A DNA stretch of 64,000 nt from Coriaria nepalensis (taxonomy: Eukaryota; Streptophyta; Magnoliopsida; Cucurbitales; Coriariaceae): the NCBI GenBank assembly GCA_027186245.1, contig CP114496.1, forward strand, positions 999,501-1,063,500, given 5' to 3'. A program made the translations under genes and the position numbers. Below, one piece after another: positions 13,818 to 26,040 of the stretch (positions are counted from its first letter, which is position 1; every line of letters starts with the position of its first letter). The notes under the pieces were generated by a model. The model searched no databases. It was not told the DNA's origin and saw only the letters and a list, made by a program, of their open reading frames with translations.

Positions 13818-15945
13818 TCACCGATGAAACCGAGCCGTTGTGAGCAAGAAAGTGAAAAATGCAACAACTATAACTGTCAAGGATGACCTGATTCCGGTTC
13901 TATGGCCTTCATTTTCCAGGGGTAATTCTGAAGGCAAAGCACACTCTTCCCCATTGAAATACAGCTTTGAAGGGAATCCATCACCTTTTCTAATGTTAAG
14001 ACCATGCAGTTTCTTCTTCTTGAAAGAAATCACAGATTGCTGCTTTCCTGGAATCTTCGGAGTTCTCTCCGGGTGGCTCGCGTTTTTAATAGCCACTAAG
14101 TAGTTATCATACTTCAATCCTTGAAATAACACGACCGTATCGTTCATAGGCAACTTGGTCCCATTAAAGGAATACACCTTATCAAACCCCTCACCCGCAT
14201 TTTTCAATTCAACCACAGTAAACCAATCGACAAGAGGTTCATCTAGCCAGTTAAAAATTGTCATCTTTGCTGCCCATCCTGTAGTGTAATCAGACTGAAG
14301 GTGCCAGTTAATACTAACTCCGCAATTATCAGAACAGGGTAACTTTTTCGGGATCGGTTTCTTCTTCAGCTCGGCCCAAGCTTTTGCCTTTGTTGTTCTG
14401 TTCTCATAAGGAACAAGCAGTGCTTCTGGAGGAAGGTGCATTGCCTTAGCATCTGGATTACAGTTATCAGTGTTCTCACAACCACAGGCACAAGTTGGAC
14501 AAGGAATCACAGTATCACTATTGTATGAAGTGTAGGAAACACAACATCTGTTCTGTCTCTCTTTCGGGCGAGTAATGTTACATATGACCTGCCAGCTGGC
14601 AATTGCATTGGAAGTGGCTTGGAGCCCACTAGGGTCTGGGAAAAGCGTTGGTTCGACACGGAGGGGTGGGCTGCATTTATAATTGGGATTGATAGCACCA
14701 TCCACTTTCCATTTCTGAGGTGGGGATAGAGCCGTTCGGTTTTGATCGGGTGGAAGCTTAAAGACCTGTAACTGGAAGATGGACCTTGCTTTGCTCGGAT
14801 CCATGACTGCTGGCAAGACACTACCGTTTCTACAGCAGTAAGGTATTTTCCCGATCTTTGTATCGTTTGCGCGATCGGGTGGCAGATCGCCAATTATGGG
14901 GTTCTTGTCGCAGCTCATCACTTGTGAGAAGTCAAAGTCTGTGAAGTATTGACCAGCTAGGCCGAAAATACATTGGGATATGTCCTTTTTGCGAGTGTAA
15001 GCTCCTCTCATGGTTTGAATGAACTCTCCTCTCATCCATTCCCAAGTCAAATTCCAACGGTCTAGACGGCCTAATGGGTTGTTATTGTCTATGGTTACTT
15101 GGGCTAGATAGTTGTTTCCATATGATTGAAGAATGTCATACATTAGGGAGAGATCTCCATTTTGCTTTGGGAAAAACTTTGTCTTCGTGGCATTCGTCTT
15201 GTACTTTGGATCCATAACACAACATGCCATCATTGTGTTTTTCCCTGTCAAAACAAATCCAGAATGTATAAAGAAAAAAAATATATATATATATGTGTGT
15301 GATGATTAATGTCAATCTTAATATACCTCGTTTAGTAGGTGCAGGGCACTTATAGCCGTCATTAGCAAGGCGAATCGTCTTAGGCATAGGTGTAGCCTTT
15401 GGTGACAATCCGAACTGAGTTCCCTTAAACTCAATTTTGGATGAAATTTGTGTGAAATCACCTGAAGTGTCGATAGCTGTCTCTAAATCAACCATTGGAT
15501 AACCAGCCAAGGTGGTCCCGTTTCCAACGGGGGTCGGGAAATCTCCACCATCTGTTATGACGGCCCCACTTGCCGAGACCAACACCTCACGGTGTTGGAA
15601 TCCTATGAACATCTTCCATTGCTTCAATTCTCTGGTCCCCGTGTTTACTATTGTAGCCTCAGACTTGAAACCCCAAGCCTGTGCCGAAACGTTTTTTACA
15701 TGGGGGTAGAGCTTTTCCCTTGAAATGAATGTGTACGACATGAATATTCCGTTACAGTTGTCTTGTTGCGGTGGTGGGGCTGCCGGCTCTGAATAGTCAT
15801 CGGAAGGACTAGAAGATCCAAAAGAATCACCTTGTCCATGACAAACCTTAACATGTGATATCAACAACAAGGACAACAAAAATAATGGTATGTAGAGTTG
15901 TTTGTTAAATTTTTTGCATGGCATTATTATGTGCATGCTTGCCAA
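13818..15945 (-). CDS. COBL7: COBRA-like protein, COBL7 subgroup (GPI-anchored)
   Basis: Two exons, 15945-15327 and 15244-13818, joined G|GG, give 681 residues. The protein has an N-terminal signal peptide (about residues 1-37, with the LYIPLFLLSLLL core). The long N-terminal extension (CNGIFMSYTF...) separates COBL7-11 proteins from the shorter COBRA/COBL1-6 group. A COBRA domain follows, with the CCVS motif at 440-443 and the Cys-rich CPTCACGC stretch after it. The hydrophobic C-terminus (SSLTVIVVAFFTFLLTT) after a small-residue region is a GPI-attachment signal. COBRA-like proteins sit on the outer plasma membrane and in the wall and influence cellulose deposition and oriented growth. Many NxT/S glycosylation sites are present. 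The reading frame is intact. Confidence 0.93.
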
Positions 15946-16789
15946 AGCTGTATTTCAATTAAGAATACAGTTTTGTTTATTGAATAAAATTAATCATTCG
16001 AGACAAGGAAAGAGATGATAGGGAGGAGGAGAAAACGGCCGCCGCGTAGAGGACGCAGCTGAGGGGGGAAATGGTGAGTATAATGGTGAGATTAAGACTC
16101 TTTGGTAACCCCAGAAAAAGAGTACTAGGTTTGATTGATTATAAAACAGACATGAGAGAATATTTGGAGACAAAAATGGGACCTGATTTCTTGTTCTTCT
16201 AGTTTTACCAGCGGATGAGTCGGAATCATATCGCCATTAATTAGAAAATTGTTGCAGGTTATAGATGTTTTAGTTGATTTCAGGTGGAGTTGAAATTTTA
16301 CGGCTATTTTTGTGGCTTATTGCTGATGATTTGTACGGACAAAGATACCTCAAAATTTTTTATTATTATTTTTAATTTTTTATATTTTAAAAAGATAAAT
16401 TAAATACCTCAACTATAAATGTGTATATATACTTGATATCTTACAGGAAACAATCATGATATAAACAATATCGAACAATGTTCAAGGTTGACTATAGAAT
16501 GATCATACTAGTAGGCTAACTAGTTAGAAAAAAATTGTTACTTTAATATGCATAATGGAGCTTATGACCCAAAAAGAAAAAGAAAAAGAAAATAATAAAA
16601 AATAAGAAAAATTTCTCAGTGGATCGTCGTGGCTCACTTTTGGGCGTTTGGGATTAGGTGATATTTTAGCATGTCAAATCAGTAGTCGAGAAATCTCAAA
16701 TTTATTCATGTGTTGTTTAGTGTTGAAATCCTAATCCCCATTTTTTCAATTTTCTTCGACCTGTCAGTTTCTGTATCTTAACATAGCCC
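15946..16789. promoter_or_regulatory. Divergent intergenic region, COBL7 / alpha-beta hydrolase
   Basis: The 844 bases between two start codons facing away from each other must contain both promoters. A short GC-rich patch (GGCCGCCGCG near 16037) lies on the COBL side. No further specific element is claimed. Confidence 0.4.
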
Positions 16790-18788
16790 ATGGCTCTCTC
16801 TGCAAAATTGCACCCAATTCCCTCACCATCTCTTAACTTTTCGCCCAAAACCCACAAACCCTTTTCCCCTCAATTTTCATTCTTTCTGAAACACCTTACT
16901 ATTAAAGCTTCTTCCTCTCTTGATTACTCCTCCAAGGCCTCTGTTGATGAGAAATCTTCCTCCTCTTTCAAGGTAAGGCCTTGTTTTTTAAATTCTTGGG
17001 GGGTTTTGGTGAAGGAGTTGGACTATGATTTGTATGTTACGAGGGGAAAGGGGAGAGAAAAAGAAAGGTAAGTAAAAGTGGATACAAGTTTAGATGATGA
17101 TTTCTGAATGTTTATCTTGTTCTTCAGATTGCAAAAAATGGGTCATTGAATTCACCATTCATTTTATTGTAGATTTTGGCTTGTTTTTCCTTATTAGCTG
17201 ATTTAGAATTGGATTTTGGAGACTCGATTCTAGTATAGGATTATGTTGATGTAATGTATTTATTGAAGAGTTTATAATTTCAATAAATTAAACCCAAATT
17301 GATTTGTAAATATAATTACATTCAACTAACTATATACAACTATGATAGTGTGCTTCTCATTGTGAATATAGTGAATACTAACTGATAGATCATATTTCTA
17401 GAAAACTTATTTTTTGTTCTCTGAGTCAAATATAACTTTTACTCGGGCACAGGGTAATAACTGGCAATGGAAATTCAACAACAAATCTATTAACATCTAC
17501 TATGAGGAATACAAAACCGATAGAAGCGATTCTTCGAAGAACATTTTAATGATACCTACAATTTCTGATGTTAGCACCGTGGAGGAATGGAGATTGGTGG
17601 CTAAAGAAATTGTTCAGAGAGATGGTAATGTCAATTGGAGTGCTACTATTGTTGATTGGCCAGGTTTGGGCTATTCTGATCGGCCTAAGATGGATTATAA
17701 TGCCAATGTGATGGAAAAATTCTTGGTTGACTTTATGAATGCACCTGATGGTCCAGTAAACTGTTCAGGTCGGAATCTAATCTAAATCCCAAATTTGATA
17801 CCGAATACAGGATTTATGGGCTCACACGATTTATAGATTTTTATACGAAATGTTCAATTTTTTCAATCTTTCCTCATGATTCTTCTCTACCTCTTTATAT
17901 TGAATTTCATCAGAAAGCGATTTGGTAATATTTGGAGGTGGCCATGCAGCAACACTATCAATCCGTGCAGCGAAAAGGGGTTTGGTTAAGCCACGAGGCA
18001 TTGCTGCCGTTGCACCTACTTGGGCTGGTCCCCTTCCTATTGTGTTTGGTCGAGATTCCACCATGGAATCTAGGTATCCTTTCTTTACCTCAACACGTTA
18101 AAACCATTCTTTAATTTCTAGTTCTATTTAATTTCAGTAGTTATGTTTTTATCATGAAGAAGCATTGACTAGGCGATTTAAATTCCAGTTTGGATTCCCA
18201 AAATCGAACTAAATTACATTCCTATAGAAACTATTTTACATATACTTAGGTTATGGCCCACATAATCTTACCCCATCCACTTGAATCTTGAATATTAATA
18301 ATTTCTCTTTCTAATAACCATGCAGGTATGGACTTCTTAGAGGAACGTTAAGGGCACCGGCTTTGGGTTGGATGATGTACAACATTCTTGTTAGCAATGA
18401 AAAGGCCATTGAATCCCAGTACAAATCCCATGTCTATGCAAACCCGGACAATGTGACTCAGAGCTTTATTGAAAGCAGATATGCATTGACAAAAAGGGAA
18501 GGTGCTCGTTATGTGCCAGCTGCTTTCTTGACTGGTGTTCTTGACCCAGTTAAATCCCGAGAAGAGTTTCTTGAACTATTCTCAGACTTGGAAGGAAAGA
18601 TACCACTTTTAGTTGTCTCAACCGAAGGATCTCCTAAGAGATCTAAAGCTGAGATGGTGGCACTTAGGGAGGCCAGAGGGGTTAGCAGGTTTGTGGAAGT
18701 TCCGGGTGCTCTTCTGCCACACGAAGAGTATCCTTCCGTGGTTGCAGAAGAGCTTTACCGGTTTTTGCAGGAGAATTTTGAGTCTTAA
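16790..18788 (+). CDS. Alpha/beta-hydrolase-fold protein, probably plastid targeted
   Basis: Four exons, 16790-16972, 17453-17768, 17914-18073 and 18326-18788, all GT-AG and in frame, give 373 residues. The first 45 or so residues are rich in Ser, Pro and Lys with almost no acid, like a chloroplast transit peptide. The fold markers are DWPGLGYSDRP (the loop after strand 4), GGGHAATLSIRAA where the nucleophile elbow should be, and GALLPHEEYP, where the catalytic His normally sits. The elbow reads G-G-G-H-A rather than G-x-S-x-G, so the usual Ser nucleophile is missing. The substrate is unknown. It belongs to a conserved family of plastid hydrolase-like proteins in plants; I cannot name a reaction, and it may be a non-catalytic family member. 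Confidence 0.85.
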
Positions 18789-19115
18789 GGATAGAAATCT
18801 TCGTAATGGTTATATTCAATTTGAATGCAAAATAGAAAAAAAAAAAATGAACTTACTTGTTTGGGCAGTTACAAACCTGGGCCTTGAGAGTAAAGTTGAC
18901 CAATTCTTGATAAGCTGTCGTTTTTATGCGTGTTTGTGTATCTATAATTCACAAGGGTGTTTTATCTTTTATTTTTAATATATATATATATAAATTTTTT
19001 TTTTTCATACTTCCTTGAAAATCTTGAATGAATTGCAATGATAATTCAACAATTTAAAAGTTTCAATTTCAACCTAGATTTTAGGGTCTATATATATACA
19101 TATGTAGACTGGAGG

Positions 19116-19285
19116 AGGCATGCTTGGGCAATAAAAATTGTAACAGGCGTACCGGAAGCTATTCCTGTAATAGGATCGTCTCCGCCGATTCCTTGTAGTC
19201 GAGCCTCTCGGTCTGTCATTATACCTCGAGAAGTAGAAAAAATTCCGGAAGCTCACAGCATGGGTCCCGATAAACCCCAATTTAT
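19116..19285. pseudogene. Mosaic plastid-DNA insert (petB + rps8 + ndhH fragments)
   Basis: Three plastid gene scraps lie end to end. On the plus strand, 19116-19178 encodes AWAIKIVTGVPEAIPVIGS, a cytochrome b6 (petB) segment. On the minus strand, about 19236-19180 encodes STSRGIMTDREARLQGIGG, the C-terminal part of plastid S8 (rps8). Then about 19284-19241 encodes [14 protein letters not shown], an NdhH segment with a stop where Arg is expected (CGA to TGA). These genes are not contiguous in this way in normal plastid genomes, so the insert is a rearranged nuclear copy (NUPT). The junctions are within a few bases of each other. Not functional. Confidence 0.75.
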
Positions 19286-20394
19286 TACTTCTCCCTCATT
19301 GGTAAGTGCTACAAGATCTCGTACATAGGAACCCATGGTTATGGACCCGAATCCATTAGTATGGAACATTTTGAGATGTGGTCTGCTCGAAGCTCCGGGT
19401 AGGATCCGACCTAAATATAAAATATCCGAAAACTATAGTGTTTTTTTGTATAAATTTGAATGGGAATAAGTTCTTGTCAGATACCTGTAACTTGGGTATT
19501 TACGGATCCAGTATCCGGATTTAAAATTTAAAAAAATTTAAAATTTGATAAGACCATTTTTTAAAAAAAATTTAACAATCTTGACCCTATATTTAGAAAA
19601 ACCTTATTTTTATGAAAAAATCTTGACCCTCTCTTTCAAAAAGAAGCAAAGGCCCTAGAAATAGATTTAATAATCCATTATACACCTTCCTATCTCGAGA
19701 TAATTTGAAAAAAATGGTATATCTAGAATGTTTATTTAAAAAAAAAAAATCTCAAGATAATACTTTTTTTGCTAAATATCATAAAAATTCGATTTAAAAT
19801 TTTATCTGGTAAAATAAAAATTTGAAAATACTAAAATAACCTTATTACTGAAAATTTGAAAACGTTTTAACCAATTAAACCTCGTTGAAAACGTTTAGAA
19901 CCATTTAAAAACCATTGAAGAGGGATGACTTTTATTATGATGTTAAATATGTTATTCTTGTTCTTCAACTCTTTTTCTTCCTCTTCGAACGAACTCTTCA
20001 TCTTCTTCTTCTTCTTCGCACTTATCTTCTTCGCTGCCACCATCTTCTCTCACTTTTTATCACCTTCACTCTTCTTCTTCCGTTGAGTTCTCTCAATCCG
20101 AACGACAACTATGTTCCTTTTCTCCATTAGTTGAAATTGAGAATATGGAGTCCATTACTATACAAAGTCCCACTGCATATGAAAATCAACAAAATGTTGT
20201 TGCGCATGAAGATGAACAACAAAGACCTCAAACCAGAACCGAGCTATGATGTTTTGCGAGTTTAGGGTTATGATGAAACTAAAGATTGTGGTTCAATCTG
20301 TTTGTTTGGATTGAGATAGATGTTGAAAATATACCCAAATATAGAGCAAGTAGATGTTAATGGGAGAGAAAAAATAAACACATTTATGTCAGCA
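19286..20394. other. Intergenic, upstream part of the DUF1985 element region
   Basis: Sequence up to about 19400 is less AT-rich and may be further plastid-derived DNA I could not identify. Most of the remainder is AT-rich without recognised features. A short open frame at about 20144-20250 (MESITIQSPTAYENQQ...) could be the start of the element's protein but has no recognisable domain. Confidence 0.3.
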
Positions 20395-20850
20395 AGAAGT
20401 TGATATTTGACCCGTTGAAATCAACTAACCCATATCAATTATGTCTGACCCGTTGAAATCAACTAACCCGTATCAGTTATGTCTGACCCGTTGAAATCAA
20501 CTAACCCGTTATTTATGACTGTTGACATCAACGAGTCCATTGTTTCATCCCGTTGACATTAACGAGTAAATTTTTTTTGGCTCATTGATATCAATAGGTC
20601 AGATACAATTAACACGTTGATATAAACATGTATATTATCTAGCTCATTGATATCAACGGGTCAAAATCAACTAACACATTGATATCAACATGTATATTTT
20701 ATCTAGCTCGTTGGTATCAACGGGTCAGAAACAACTAATACGTTAATATCAAAGGTTCCATTTATTTCTGGGTCGTTGAGATTAACAAGTCAGAAACAAC
20801 TAACTCGTTTATATCAACTTGTCAATTATTTATGACCCGTTGATTTGAAC
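20395..20850. repeat. Palindromic minisatellite, upstream array
   Basis: Imperfect units of about 36 bases each contain a 12-base palindrome or near-palindrome, GTTGATATCAAC and variants (GTTGAAATCAAC, GTTGACATCAAC), usually flanked by CC/GG or A/T. About a dozen units are readable, spaced by 'taacccgtatcagttatgtct' or 'gggtcagaaacaact'-type linkers. The same unit type forms the array at 22.9-23.3 kb, on the other side of the DUF1985 pseudogene. Confidence 0.8.
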
Positions 20851-20977
20851 TGACATTTTTTTTTACCCTTTTGATTTTACAAATTGATATGTTTATCTCA
20901 AACTCAACATACAATGCTTACATACTGCTGATTTATAATTCAATAATTTTGTATTTTTTAAGGTTATATCCGAGATT

Positions 20978-22135
20978 TTGAAACCCAATCAATATTTTGA
21001 ATCTGTTGTTACATCACAGTCAAGATTTTTCATTTCGATGTGGGAAATGAAAAGGTATTTAGGAGAGGAGTTGATAAACAAATTCAGGAAATCATGCTTC
21101 AAGCATTTTTTAGACGTAGATAAATGCCTCCAATATTATGTTAAGTTAGCTATAACCCTTCTAATTCATCGGGTTGATTGTAAAAGAGAAGGAAAGTTAT
21201 GGCTTTACATTAACGAATAACCTCTATGTTTCTCCCCACGAGAGTTCGCTCTGATTATCGGTCCGAAATGTGGAAAACTACATAATGACATCCATCCTGA
21301 AATTAAGCGGAATAAAGTTATGAGGAAGAAATATTTCCCTGGAAAAGGAAGAAAAGTCACATGCAGGGAGTTATATGAGGTGCTTGATGGTTTATGCTCC
21401 AAGAGAGTGGATTTTAGGGATAATGCTTTTTCAAATGATATGGACATTGTCAAGTTGTCAATTGTATATTTTTTGGAGACCGTCCTCTTAGGTAAAGTGA
21501 AGAAGAACTACATTGAGATTAAGCATCTATCAATGGTCTCAGATCTTGATTACTTCAACAATCACTTTTGGGATAGTTTAGTCTATGGAAAAATAATCGA
21601 ATCCTTAAAGAAGAACGACCTACAATCGAAGGCCAGAACTGCAAGTATAAGAAAAAGAAAACATATTTATTATGTCAATGGATTTCCTTTAGCTATCTAG
21701 GTAAATTAATTATTTATTCTCAATTAATATTAATTAATTTCCTAGCAATTCTAATAAGTCTATGTTAATGATACTTTATAGATATGGGCTTTCGAGGCCA
21801 TTCCCGCCCTTGGAATGATATTTAGGAGGTGTTTGGAACCTACAAGGATGCATCGCATACTGAATTAGGTAATGAAGTACGATCATTTGCATATAAACCA
21901 GATGCCATCGTTTCAGAAATTCAACGACGCTCTCAATTGTCCAATAGTTAGTTTTCACCTCAATCATTTATTTTCCTTTTTTACTCCTAGTATTTCATTA
22001 ATAGATAGACGTCAATCTAACATCAATTTTATGATACAAGTAAACATACATACATATTTCGGGCCATTAAGTGAAGAAAAGGCCCAGGGCTATATGTCAA
22101 GTGATGAATACGTTGAACAGCTAACCGCTCAATAA
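20978..22135 (+). pseudogene. DUF1985-domain transposon protein, degraded
   Basis: One frame runs from about 20963 to 21700 with a single internal stop (21218-21220), giving ISMWEMKRYLG, then FSPREFALIIGPKCG, then a Lys-rich middle. A second exon starts at 21782 with IWAFEAIPALGMIFRR. Intron 21701-21781 has GT-AG ends. Exon 1 ends in TAG where relatives have Gln (PLAIQ-IWAFEAIP). This is the plant DUF1985 domain, found in proteins of Ulp1-containing transposable elements (Mutator- and CACTA-like). Further frame breaks follow after 21850 (MPSFQKFNDAL, then about 22340-22440 with NRSILEGHEVDEVYVNMHG). No transposase or Ulp1 protease domain is visible. Both clear stops fit C-to-T changes in CAA/CAG. 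Confidence 0.72.
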
Positions 22136-22879
22136 CACAAAGATGGTGACTGTGCTGACGAAGCAGGTGAGCAGGGGAGAAGAGTGGGTACTGCTCCACC
22201 CATAATAGAAATCCATCTTGCCAGGAGCTCGAAAAATAGCAAACAGTCCTCCTCAAGTATTGGACTTCATTCTTATCTTATAAGGGACGTTGGACGAGTT
22301 TGGTAAAAGATTGGAGCAGATGGAGCATACCCTTTCTAAGTTCTACAAATTCGATCGAAGATTGATGATGTAGGTTGAACAAATTGTTAATAAACTAAAC
22401 CGCTCAATTCTTGAGGGTCATGAAGTGGATGAAGTATATGTAAATATGCATGGTAAGAATATTCATTTTCATTTTTGTTACGTATATTGATAGGTATAAT
22501 TGGATTAAATACTAATATCACTTTACACTATAGTGGAAGATGATGATGGCCACAGTCATGAGGTGGCAGAATATGTGGGTAGGGTCCAATGCAGGGATCA
22601 TGATAACATTGAGTAGAAGGTCAGGGTCCAATCCAAGGATCATGATGTTATTAATGGACTTGGTAAGCATTATTTCCAATATTGTTAAGCTATAATAGAT
22701 AAAATACTAATATTTTATTTTTTAGATTTTCTACTCCAGAATATAGTGGGTAATAATCTTTCGGAAGTTAGCGAGGATCAAGTCCAAGACAAGGCTTGGA
22801 GGTGTTCCTCAGCCTCACTCTAAGGTTCAAGAGAAGTACCAAACTATGAAGGTAATTTGCTTCAGAAGAATTAAACTTC

Positions 22880-23330
22880 AAGTATTCTAGCCCGTTGATA
22901 TCAACGTTCTAGTTGTTTCTAATTCGTTGACAATAACAGGTCAATTGTATATAGACTATTGATGTCAACGGGCCGGTTGTTTCTGGACCGTTGATGTCAA
23001 CCTGTCAGATGTTACTAACTCGTTGATATCAACGAGTCAATTGTTTCTGAACTGTTTATGTCAACGAGTCAGTTATTTATGGACCGTTGATATCAACGTA
23101 TTAGTTATTAATGACTCATTGACATCAATGAGTCAATTGTTTTTTGATCGTTGATGTCAATGAGTCAGTTGTTTTTGGATCATTGATGTCAACGAATGAG
23201 TTATTATGGACTATTGACACAAACATGTTAGTTGTTATTGATCCATTGACATCAACAAGTCAATTATTTCTAGACTGTTGATGTCAACGAGTTAATTATT
23301 TATGGAATGTTTACATCACGTATCCCTAGA
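22880..23330. repeat. Palindromic minisatellite, downstream array
   Basis: At least twelve units of about 36 bases, each with a GTTGATATCAAC-type core (GTTGATGTCAAC is commonest here), separated by linkers such as 'gagtcagttatttatggacc'. This is the same family as the upstream array at 20.4-20.85 kb, with the DUF1985 pseudogene between them. Confidence 0.82.
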
Positions 23331-26040
23331 ATTAAGGGACTAATTAAATCAGTCTATAATTAGGCTATAATCTGTGTTACCAAAAAGGAAAATATATCTT
23401 CCTAATTTATCGACATACAATATTCCAACCACATGTGATGAAGAATTGATTTTCACGATTTTAAACTTAAAATCCTGCATTATTATGGAAAATTGTACTA
23501 TAAATTAAAAATTGATAAATAATATTTTACTATTTTATAGTATGAAGAATTAATTAAATATTATTTTTTATTATAAAAACTCTTACTTTATTATCTTAAA
23601 TAATTACTTTTTAGTCGAACTCCTTTACATTAATTTAAAATATAAATAGATTCTTAATTTAAAATTTAGTTATATTTTTATCGATTAATATTTAATTTTT
23701 TATATTTATATCTATAATAAATTTTAATTATTTTTATTTTATCAACTCACTATCTCATCGCCCCCAACCATCACCCCGCTATCACGATTGCTTCTGTTGA
23801 AGTAGTTAATTTTATTGCGGTCACCGCTACTCCAAAAAATTCTTAAAATTCTTTAAAAATACAAAATTTTAGGAAAAAAAAGAAGAGAAAACAAAAACAA
23901 TTATTTTTCAAAATTTTTAATTTTTTGGAGCATACAATAGTAAGTTTAGTGAAAATAAAAATAATTAAAATTTATCTTAAGTAAAAATATTTAAATTTTT
24001 TGAATATTAATATGGAAAAGTAAATAGATTCTAAGTTAAGTATATATTTATATTTCAAATTGAATTAAAAGAAAATTATTAGCTCAAAAGTAATAATTTA
24101 AAATAATAAATTATAAATTTTCATAATATAATCTAATATTTTAACTAATTTTTGTAATATAGAAAATAAAATATTATTTGATTTTAAAAAATATATTATC
24201 TCCATTGCATATCAAACAACTGCCCTTAATAATTTACCGTAATTACATTGTCGGCTAACAAATGTTACTTTTGAGCCTTGTGGCCCACAAATCCTTTAGG
24301 TCAACACTAAATACTAAACACTAAACAGCCGACACACTACTCGCATTGAATCCGCTGTCGGGCAAAGTGGGCCCAGTAAATTGAAACGTGTCAATTTCAC
24401 AAACCCTTCATCTTGAGTAACTCAAAATCCTCTGCCATTTTCAATTAATCTGTCATCTCTCGACCCAATAATCATTGCAAGAAGCTGTCCAATAGATAAA
24501 CCTAATATTTATCCTTTATTTTATTTTGACACCTGTCAAAATCTTAATAACAATTTGGGCTAAGTGGGCCAGCCTTCTTCTCTGTTGTGGGTTCCATTTC
24601 TCACCTACCAAAGTCCAATGCATGGTAATGTAAATACGTAATTTCTAGAACAAAAATAAAGATCGTCTAGGTTTCACACTTCCTTAAAATGTGCAACTAT
24701 TAAGTTTATCTTCGTTTATAACCATACACGTGTCCTTTTTGCCACGTGTGTGGGTGGGCCTTCGGCCCATGTGAGCCGACTTCAGGTTTTGACAATAGGA
24801 GACGTAGCCCCTTGATTTATTACGTGATTGATGATTCATTTATTGAAAATAATCTTCTGATATTATTACATAAAAGATAAACCTTAGAGGTGGCAACACT
24901 TGAATGCATCATTAGGTAGGGTCGTGCATGCAACACTCATCTATTCCACTACGTTCCATAAAGAATGATGCACAATAATACAGTAATATATAGATCATGT
25001 GGATATAGATTGAGAGGCTTGAAAATTGATGCACAAATGTGATGTCATTTTTAAATATAAAGTTAAGAAAGAATCAATTGATAGACCTTGATTTGTTTGA
25101 AATCAACAATGTATAATAACTATTGAACTCGATTCTAAAGCATGTTTATGTTATAAACATGGTATGTTTTTCTTGAAACACTCGAAAAGCCATATATATA
25201 GCTCAACATGAAGCTTAAAATAAGTTTTATAATATATATTAACAATATATTTGGCTTGATTTCATTCTTTTTCAACCGAGTCAAAAAATTATTCTCATAT
25301 TTCATTACGTAGGAATGAATCTATTTATTTATTTACGCGAGATATTTTACGTATTATTTATTTATTATTATTACTTTATGAAAATTTTGAAATTTATCTT
25401 CTTCCACCTCTAAAAATTAATATGCTCGATGATAATTCTTCTTCTTCCCCTTTCTCAGGGGAAGATCTTCCATCCATTTTCAAAGGATAAATTATGTAAG
25501 AGTTACTATTATTATTATTTTTTTATGGCTTTCTGATTCTTTTTTAACTTTCTAAATGGATTATTGCAATAATTGATTCGACTTTTCTTTTGTGAGCTTT
25601 AATGGTGGATTAGGCAGAAAAGAGGTGAGGTCCGCTAGGGCAAGATATAAATTTAAGACTAAGGAAAAGGAAGAGGTCATGGCCTCTCTACGTTTCAAAT
25701 GAAGGAAAGGAAAGGAAAAGAAAATAAAAGAAAGAAAAACTAACACGGTTAGAAATCTGCGGAATAAGGTTTTAATTTGGGGAAGAAATTTTGAATGATA
25801 ATATAGAAGAAGAAGAAATAATTAAGAAATAGGGTACTTGGGTGATGAATTTGTGAAATATAATTATAGTTTAGAAATTTTCATGGAGTAAAAGTATGTT
25901 TTAAATTGAACCAAAAAAATAATTTTTTTGAATCTTTCTTAAGTGACCAAACGAATGATTTGGTAAAATATGAAATTAAAATAATTTTTTAATAATCATT
26001 CTTTTTACAACTAAATAAATGCAGTAAAATTACTAATTTC
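23331..26040. other. AT-rich intergenic region
   Basis: No gene is recognised. Two ACACGTGTC / CCACGTGTG G-box-like motifs sit close together at about 24725-24750, and a purine-rich GGAAAG tract at 25660-25740, but no start of a gene lies near either. The remainder is plain AT-rich sequence. Confidence 0.35.

Noticed and set aside
19038..19328. Open frame containing a cytochrome b6 segment as a functional gene
   Set aside because: Only about 20 residues match petB before switching to antisense rps8/ndhH, so it is a chimeric plastid insert, not a gene.
24720..24755. Pair of ACGTG (G-box/ABRE-like) motifs
   Set aside because: No gene start within several kilobases to which they could be assigned, and short motifs occur by chance.
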